NCBI GenBank assembly: GCA_039908285.1
Contig: JAMOBE010000062.1
Coordinates: forward strand, 1-21,816
DNA length: 21,816 nt
From: JAMOBE01 sp039908285
Lineage (GTDB): Bacteria > Pseudomonadota > Alphaproteobacteria > Rhodospirillales > Rhodospirillaceae
Direction of reading: 5' to 3'
Shown: in pieces, positions 17,502 through 21,816 of the stretch
Layout of the letters: every line of letters begins with the position of its first letter
Position numbering within the stretch: the stretch's first letter is position 1
Notes under the pieces: generated by a model
What the model was told of the DNA's origin: nothing
Databases searched by the model: none
What the model saw: the letters and a program-made list of their open reading frames with translations, nothing else
Position numbers and translations under genes: made by a program

Positions 17502-17920
17502 TGCTCGATAAATTTGACACGTTGATGGACGCGGTCGTAGACCTGCTTTCCAGGCTCTATGATACGGAGCTGCTGGTGGATGAGTCGCGCAGGAATTTCA
17601 TCAGGGCCTCGATCAAGAAACACGCAACAACCATCATGAAGGCAAGCGAAGATGAGGCCGCGCTTGTGTATTATATTGTTTTGAAAAACGAACCAATTAT
17701 CCCTACGTATCGGAACTTCAATGTTCACTTTGCTGTGTTAATGGCTTTTTTTATTATGAATGACGAGCGTTTTATCAAGCATCTGCTTGGGGGAAAGAAT
17801 TTCTCAAATTCAATGGAATTGGATCGGCTATGTATTCGTGGTAGTCCTTTGTTTGATTGCCGTGACATAACGGAGGCGAAAGAGTCGTTGTCTCGCATTC
17901 GTCGTGTCGTACTATTTTAG
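17501..17920 (+). CDS. Unknown 139-aa protein, second gene of the pair, with an AT-rich 3' half
   Basis: No family is recognised. Translation starts at the ATG overlapping the previous stop by one base. The N-terminal half (LMDAVVDLLSRLYDTELLVDESRRNF) looks like amphipathic helices. The centre has a hydrophobic stretch (FAVLMAFFIMNDERF) too polar around it to call a membrane helix with confidence. The C-terminus is basic. From about 17640 to 17900 the DNA is clearly more AT-rich than anything else in the window, with codons such as ATT, TTA and AAT that the flanking genes avoid. This suggests recent acquisition. The next gene begins 19 bp later. Confidence 0.5.
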   Translation: MLDKFDTLMDAVVDLLSRLYDTELLVDESRRNFIRASIKKHATTIMKASEDEAALVYYIVLKNEPIIPTYRNFNVHFAVLMAFFIMNDERFIKHLLGGKNFSNSMELDRLCIRGSPLFDCRDITEAKESLSRIRRVVLF

Positions 17921-17939
17921 TCTTTCGCGGAAAGCCATC

Positions 17940-18242
17940 ATGGCCACGACGGAGTCACAGCGGCGTTGGCGGAACAAGAACCATCTGGTGAAGCGCCAGC
18001 TCAACGTCATGGCGCAGAAGCTGATTCACGACTACCTTGACGAAATCGCGGCGACCTTCACGTTGCGCGGCAAGGGGGAGGCGGCGACGTTCGCGAGCTT
18101 CGTCACCAAGTCCCTGCTCCAGCAGGCCGAATACAATCCGGAAGCGAGCCGCCTGCTGGCGGTCTTCGCCGAGACCTATCACCGCGACCGGGATCTCTAT
18201 TCCGCCAAGGACTACCGCCAGGACGACGAGGCGGAGTCATGA
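17940..18242 (+). CDS. Small candidate ribbon-helix-helix-like protein upstream of the HEPN gene
   Basis: The 100-aa product starts at the ATG at 17940 and overlaps the next gene by four bases (ATGA at 18239-18242). The N-terminus is basic (SQRRWRNKNHLVKR), then KRQLNVMA could be the DNA-contacting beta strand of a ribbon-helix-helix fold, followed by helices LIHDYLDEIAATF and a segment GEAATFASFVTKSLLQQ. The rest is acidic and helical. I cannot name a family. Its coupling to a HEPN gene suggests a repressor, or an antitoxin-like partner of that operon. It could also be an unrelated small protein. Composition matches the high-GC backbone, unlike the gene just upstream. Confidence 0.65.
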   Translation: MATTESQRRWRNKNHLVKRQLNVMAQKLIHDYLDEIAATFTLRGKGEAATFASFVTKSLLQQAEYNPEASRLLAVFAETYHRDRDLYSAKDYRQDDEAES

Positions 18243-18676
18243 GCGCGACGGAACGACCACGCTGGCAGTATCGCTTCGACAACTTCAAGCGCGCCGTCCT
18301 GCTGCTGCGTGAGGCGATGGAGACCGCGGCGGAACGGCCGCTGACGCAGCTTGAAAAGGAAGGGATCATCCAGCGGTTCGAATACACGATGGAATTGTCC
18401 TGGAAGACCATGAAGGACTATCTGGAAAGCCAGGGCGTTGTTTTCGAACAAATAACGCCGCGAGCCGTGATCCGTGGGGCCGTCTCGGCGAAACTCGTGA
18501 GTGAAGGTCAGGTGTGGATGGACGCCATCGACGCCAGAAACAGGATGTCCCATACATACAATTTCGCCGAGTTCGAAAAAGTCATTGCCGCAATTGGCAA
18601 GGATTACCTGCGCGTCATCGAAGACCTGTATCTTGTTCTGATGGAAATGCTCGTCGCCGGGGATGATCTTGTCTGA
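18239..18676 (+). CDS. HI0074-family HEPN protein (nucleotidyltransferase substrate-binding type)
   Basis: The 145-aa protein matches the HI0074 family, four-helix HEPN-fold proteins that work with a small MNT nucleotidyltransferase (HI0073 type). Family features seen are the N-terminal RWQYRFDNFKRAVLLLREAM, the middle LEKEGIIQRFEYTMELSWKTMKDYLE, and AVIRGAVSAKLV. The HEPN signature R-x4-H is present (R100, N101, H105 in DARNRMSHTYN). In HEPN/MNT toxin-antitoxin modules this motif marks the RNase or NMP-accepting site, and the MNT protein modifies and silences its partner. Here the MNT gene is a deletion remnant (next entry), so this protein is an orphan. It is coupled to the upstream small gene by an ATGA overlap. 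Confidence 0.88.
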   Translation: MSATERPRWQYRFDNFKRAVLLLREAMETAAERPLTQLEKEGIIQRFEYTMELSWKTMKDYLESQGVVFEQITPRAVIRGAVSAKLVSEGQVWMDAIDARNRMSHTYNFAEFEKVIAAIGKDYLRVIEDLYLVLMEMLVAGDDLV

Positions 18677-18795
18677 CCATGGCCTGACACCCGCCGCTGA
18701 AGGCGCATATCGATGCCGTGGCTGTTCCCTTCCTGTCGAAGGGAGAATTGTGGCAGCCCGACAACAGCGGTTCCGGCAAACCAAACCTTCCTTGA
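18663..18795 (+). pseudogene. Internally deleted MNT nucleotidyltransferase (HI0073-like) remnant
   Basis: An ATG at 18663 overlaps the HEPN stop, and the first codons read MILSDHGLTPA, which looks like the start of HI0073-type MNT proteins. From 18697, in another frame (+1), the DNA reads LKAHIDAVAVPFLSKGELW, ending at TGA 18793-18795. This resembles the C-terminal end of the same family. The catalytic core that should lie between (GS followed by D-x-D) is missing, and the join changes frame. What is left cannot encode a working enzyme. Assignment is from remembered family style, with the position directly after the HEPN gene as the main support. Confidence 0.6.
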
Positions 18796-18832
18796 AAGGG
18801 CAGCTCTGGCTACCATGGTTGCGACATCGTGG

Positions 18833-18861
18833 TTGCCCGATCCCGTCGAATGGTCCATAAA
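18833..18861 (+). promoter_or_regulatory. Candidate promoter for the 122/387-aa gene pair
   Basis: TTGCCC (18833-18838) and CATAAA (18856-18861) are spaced by 17 bases and lie 32 bp before the ATG at 18893, which has AGGA (18884-18887) five bases upstream. The hexamers are only fair matches to a sigma-70 promoter. The gap follows a dead gene, so an own promoter would be expected here. Confidence 0.3.
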
Positions 18862-18892
18862 CACCGACGATCGTAGATGTAGCAGGATTCTG

Positions 18893-19261
18893 ATGCCTTT
18901 TCCCGCTGATTGGCCACAAAATGATTGTCCTCCCGCGAGTTGTGCGCCGGCCGATGGCGTCTACTTTAGGGTAGTCAGGTCGATTCCTCCATCGGCAGAT
19001 GATTTCCGCAGCCAGGCAGAACTTGGCCGGGCGAAAGACGCAGATTCATGCTTGCGGGTTGGCGTTTCGTTGTTTGCCGACCTCAAGGGCGCCGATCATC
19101 TTCGCCGAAAGAACAAAAAGCTCCTCGGAGAATGCATCGTTAAGGGTACCTTGTCGCCAAAACATGGAATGACGAAACGATCGTCGGGTCCTTCCGCTCA
19201 TGTGACATGGTGGCCCTATGAGGGTGTCGTAAGGGAAGACCTTTTTAAGGATGGCGCATGA
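18893..19261 (+). CDS. Unknown 122-aa protein coupled to a DUF6575-like gene
   Basis: Start chosen at the ATG with AGGA five bases upstream; the frame is open further upstream, but that part re-reads the MNT remnant. The protein has an early FRVVRSIPPSADDFRSQAEL segment, a central region with a Cys (DSCLRVGVSLFADLKGADHL), a basic stretch RRKNKKLL, and an end rich in aromatics (HVTWWPYEGVVREDLF). There is no membrane segment. I cannot name a family; the regular motif spacing suggests a conserved small family rather than a random ORF. The stop overlaps the next start by four bases (ATGA, 19258-19261), so the two products probably work together in near-equal amounts. Confidence 0.65.
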   Translation: MPFPADWPQNDCPPASCAPADGVYFRVVRSIPPSADDFRSQAELGRAKDADSCLRVGVSLFADLKGADHLRRKNKKLLGECIVKGTLSPKHGMTKRSSGPSAHVTWWPYEGVVREDLFKDGA

Positions 19262-20421
19262 TGCAGTTCGATTGGGAAGTGCACGGCGAATCTGATGAGA
19301 GCCTTCAACTTGATCAATTGCGACCGGTCGAGGTTCTCTATGACTTTGACGGTCCCCATGTCTTCGTCTTCTGTTCCGCTGGCCGCAAGTTCCTGGCCAA
19401 CCTACTCGACCAGGCCGGCGAACGATCCCGTTTCCTGATCGCCCCCACCAGCGAAAACATCATCAATGAACTCAAGACCGGGCTGCGCTCGTTGCTTGAG
19501 GCGTTGAACCAGCCCTGGATCTGGGTTGCCGAAGTGGACGGCTCGGCGATAAAGCAAAGCTTGTGGCACGTATCCTTGACCAGTCTGCCGGCCGCGGTTC
19601 TTCCGGAACCAGGCTTGATGCTCTACCCTCACCTGGAACCGCTCATCAGTGCGCGTCTGGTTGGTGGTGACCTGCGGCGGGATACCGTGTCGGCCAGTGT
19701 CATCAAACGAGCCGTGGATGGTGTCTACAAGGCATTGAAGGTATTGGCGCAGACGGCGGGCGATGAAAGCGGTGGACGAGGTCGGGCGACGAAACTGCTT
19801 CGTCAGCTCTACGACCTGCCGACGCAGCGTGTGGCCTTTGGCAGCTTTGAAATTGCCTTCATGGCTCCCCGCCCATCCCAGAAGGAGCTTCCGCCAAGCC
19901 CATTCGATACCCAGATCGAGGAGATTGGCGGCCGCCTCAATGAGGCTTTGTCCTGGGTTGAACGGGAAACCGCCAACTCGGAGCCACCAAGCCTTGATTT
20001 GCTCGAGTCACTGGAAAGCCTCATACCGCCGCAGCACGGTCTCGTCGAAGAGGTTCACATTCATGGACGTCTGCTGCCGAAGCGGTACGTGTTGGATCGC
20101 GAGGCATCGGCGCGCCTGCGCACCATCCTGGCCAGGGTCCGCAACGATGCGGTACGGATTATCACTGTTATCGGAATACCCGAAGAGTTCGACAAGCCCA
20201 ACCTGTCGTTCCGCCTGCCTGGCCCGGATGGTGAGCTTTATCGCTGTTCCATAACGGAGGAGCACTACGACGTTATCAATGACGCTTTTTACAAAGATGC
20301 CGTCATCACGGTCACACTGAAGACGCGACGCGGCTATTCATCCGCCGACGTCCTGGCCGTCGCTCCTGGCCGCCCGGACGATGCTGCCGCTGAGCCTTCC
20401 AGCAGCCAGACCGGCGCCTGA
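19258..20421 (+). CDS. 387-aa protein resembling DUF6575 proteins, function unknown
   Basis: The N-terminal 110 residues carry LRPVEVLYDFDGPHVFVF followed by a modified beta hairpin, FLIAPTSENIINELKTGLRSLLEAL and a WIWVAEVDG strand. This pattern resembles the DUF6575 domain, recalled as a strand-rich domain with a Y-x-x-x-DGP-x-x-F motif. A middle helical region (about 140-260) follows, and a C-terminal region (about 265-375) looks like beta-rich repeats (VHIHGRLLPKRYVLD, VIGIPEEFD, VITVTLKTRRGYSS). No nuclease, ATPase or protease motif is seen, and no membrane segment. It is translationally coupled to the 122-aa gene. A defence or stress two-gene unit is conceivable given the neighbours, but nothing in the sequence proves it. 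Confidence 0.7.
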   Translation: MMQFDWEVHGESDESLQLDQLRPVEVLYDFDGPHVFVFCSAGRKFLANLLDQAGERSRFLIAPTSENIINELKTGLRSLLEALNQPWIWVAEVDGSAIKQSLWHVSLTSLPAAVLPEPGLMLYPHLEPLISARLVGGDLRRDTVSASVIKRAVDGVYKALKVLAQTAGDESGGRGRATKLLRQLYDLPTQRVAFGSFEIAFMAPRPSQKELPPSPFDTQIEEIGGRLNEALSWVERETANSEPPSLDLLESLESLIPPQHGLVEEVHIHGRLLPKRYVLDREASARLRTILARVRNDAVRIITVIGIPEEFDKPNLSFRLPGPDGELYRCSITEEHYDVINDAFYKDAVITVTLKTRRGYSSADVLAVAPGRPDDAAAEPSSSQTGA

Positions 20422-20507
20422 AAAGAACGAACCACCGCAGAAGACATCTTTCGCCGACGCCTCGAATGCTGTTTAACTCGCTCCCTCTGCCAGCACCCGA
20501 GGATACG

Positions 20508-20756
20508 ATGCGGCCGGATATCAGTGCAGTCGAAGCAATCGTTCGTGATGTCGCCGCCACCGAGATCATGCCGCGTTCGGTACCCTGAAGGCCCACGAAA
20601 TCCGGGTGAAGACTCACGCCGCCGATTTCTTCACCGATGCCGATATCCATGCCGAACTCCAGTTGACCCGCCGCCTGACGGAGCTTTTGCCGGGGTCGGT
20701 GGCGGTTGGCGAGGGGGGAGCGGGCGATCCTCGACCGCCTGTCCGGCGCGGCGCCG
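20508..20756 (+). pseudogene. 5' fragment of an inositol-monophosphatase-like gene, frameshifted
   Basis: From the ATG at 20508 (GAGG just upstream) the reading is MRPDISAVEAIVRDVAATEIMPR, the typical N-terminus of alphaproteobacterial inositol monophosphatase-family proteins. At about 20574 one base is missing. The match then continues as FGTLKAHEIRVKTHAADFFTDADIHAEL and LTRRLTELLPGSVAVGE. At the G-run 20714-20719 one extra base restores the first frame, giving AILDRLSGAAP. The family then expects PVWxxDPxDGT, which is absent. Instead a STAND/TPR sequence begins. The metal-binding core is lost, so no phosphatase can be made. The two opposite frameshifts could be mutations or homopolymer sequencing errors. 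Confidence 0.65.
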
Positions 20757-21816
20757 GCTGAGGAAAGTGCGGCGGTGGAGTTCTTCAAGCGTGTATCGCT
20801 GGAGGCCTTCCGCGCCATGCTGACCGCTGACGAGACCAAACAGCTTCGCGCCGTGACCCTGTTCGAGCTGCCGGTCCCCCGCTCGATCCTGCTGGCGGCG
20901 GGTCGAGCGTTCAACGTCCCCGACCCGGAGCGGGCGCACCAGCGACTGCACGGCCTGGGCCTGGTGGACACCTATCCCCTGCCGCCCACCGACCCCCCGT
21001 CCGCCATCAACCCCCTGGCCCGCCCCCTGTTTGCCCCCCTGTCCGACGAGGAGCAGACCCACCTGGCCAAGGCGATCGCCGAGCCCCTGTGCACCGCCTG
21101 GACGGAGGACGACGGCAAGTTGCCGCTCGCGCCCGGGCCGTCGAGGCGGCCCGCCTCGCCCTGCTGGGCCCAGCCCCGGCGGCGGTCATCGCTCGGGCGG
21201 CCAGCATGGCGACGGCCTTTTTGTTCAAGATCCGCAATGACGCGCAGGCCGGCCTCGCCGTGGCGAGACCGGCGGTGGCGGCGATCCAGGCCCAGGGGGT
21301 GGAGCCGGACCTCAACCTCCTGGGGTATGGGATCGACTGTGCCGAACGTCTCGGCGAGACGGCGGACCAGGATCGCTTCCTCGCCCTCGGCCTCGCGCGG
21401 GACGGCGGTGATCGGAAGGAGCGGGCGCAACTGTTGTATACCTACGCCACCCGCCTCATCCAGACCGGCGATCTCACCGCCGCCGAGAGGGCATTGCGGG
21501 AGGCTGAAACCCATTTTTCCGACCTGGGCGACGTGCGCTCGCGCGCCGTGACCCTGGGCAAGATCGCCGACATCCTGGCCGCCCGCGGGCAGGTGGACGA
21601 GGCGTTGCGCATCCGGCGGGAGAAGGAACTCCCGGTCTATGAGCGCCTGGGCGACGTGCACGCGCGCGCCGTGACCCTGGGCAGGATCGCCGATATCCTG
21701 ACCGCCCGCGGGGAGGTGGACGAGGCGCTGCGCATCCGGCGGGAGAAGGAACTCCCGGTCTATGAGCGCCTGGGCGACGTGCGCGAGCGCGCCGTGACCC
21801 TGGGCAGGATCGCCGA
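20757..21816 (+). pseudogene. 5'-truncated, frameshifted STAND-type winged-helix/TPR protein, running off the window
   Basis: After the junction the frame reads SAAVEFFKRVSLEAFRAML, then LRAVTLFELPVPRSILLAAG and ERAHQRLHGLGLVD, which look like the winged-helix segment that follows the NTPase in STAND (NB-ARC/NACHT-like) proteins. The P-loop NTPase domain itself is absent, replaced by the phosphatase fragment. Near 21124 the frame changes by one base: before it AEPLCTAWTEDDGKLP, after it ARAVEAARLALLGPAPAAVIAR, which stays open to the window end. The second part (from about 21125) is alpha-helical and ends in TPR repeats of 41 residues. STAND proteins of this kind sense ligands through repeats and often serve in antiphage defence. 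As it stands the gene looks dead, unless the frameshifts are assembly errors. Confidence 0.6.
21524..21816 (+). repeat. Tandem 123-bp coding repeats (41-aa TPR units)
   Basis: Units begin with CTGGGCGACGTG at 21524, 21647 and 21770, exactly 123 bp apart. The first two differ at 7 of 123 positions by my own comparison; the third is cut by the window end after 47 bp. Each codes for a TPR-like helix pair, with RAVTLGRIADIL in the first helix and VDEALRIRREKELP in the second. The near-identity at DNA level means recent copying or continuing gene conversion, so copy number may vary between strains. Confidence 0.9.

Noticed and set aside
18604..18864. Minus-strand 86-codon ORF over the MNT remnant
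   Set aside because: No ribosome-binding site or motif; the plus strand carries recognisable MNT end fragments.
18713..18892. Upstream extension of the 122-aa gene to an ATG at 18713
   Set aside because: The extension reads the MNT remnant in the wrong frame; AGGA five bases before the ATG at 18893 marks a better start.
20706..21551. A single intact 281-codon gene from the TTG at 20706
   Set aside because: The family-like reading leaves this frame near 21124 and continues in another frame to the window end; the last part of this ORF is out-of-frame Arg/Pro/Ser-rich sequence.
21524..21816. CRISPR array
   Set aside because: The units are contiguous 123-bp coding repeats with no unique spacers and a preserved reading frame.

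Overview
The window is high-GC chromosomal DNA whose backbone points to an alphaproteobacterium of the Rhodospirillales/Rhodospirillaceae type (Magnetospirillum-, Rhodospirillum- or Azospirillum-like). The main support is the gene order dusB(nifR3)-ntrB-ntrC-ntrY-ntrX-trkA-D-amino-acid aminotransferase-HAD phosphatase-hfq-hflX, together with a fused ispDF gene and the style of the TPR repeats at the right edge. The genus is an inference from gene order and protein style; no search was run.

Layout. Bases 1-1201 hold a REP-like palindrome and, on the minus strand, cheW followed by phnN. Bases 1303-4270 carry a glycosyltransferase, a small minus-strand unknown gene, cutA, and a convergent ispDF, with a nested hairpin between cutA and ispDF that probably ends transcription from both sides. 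A cytochrome c assembly-type membrane protein (4367-5170) precedes the nitrogen-regulation block. From 5256 to 17088 everything is on the plus strand and tightly packed, with ATGA or GTGA overlaps or short gaps. dusB, ntrB and ntrC form the classic nifR3-ntrBC unit. ntrY and ntrX form a second two-component pair. They are followed by trkA (potassium uptake control), a PLP aminotransferase, a Gph-like phosphatase, the RNA chaperone Hfq and the ribosome-associated GTPase HflX.

Bases 17089-21816 look different and behave like an accessory or remodelled region: short unknown ORFs, a local AT-rich stretch, toxin-antitoxin-like genes and broken genes. In order they are: an unknown coupled two-gene pair (17211-17920); a 100-aa candidate ribbon-helix-helix protein coupled to an HI0074-type HEPN protein whose usual MNT nucleotidyltransferase partner survives only as an internally deleted remnant (17940-18795); a coupled pair of unknown 122-aa and 387-aa proteins, the larger resembling DUF6575 proteins (18893-20421); a 5' fragment of an inositol-monophosphatase-like gene with two compensating frameshifts; and, joined to it, a 5'-truncated and frameshifted STAND-type winged-helix/TPR gene that runs off the window into near-identical 123-bp TPR repeats.

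No tRNA, rRNA, CRISPR array or intact transposase was seen. The most interesting material is the cluster downstream of hflX: an orphan HEPN protein without its antitoxin-like partner, the 122/387-aa two-gene unit, and the chimeric scar that ends it.
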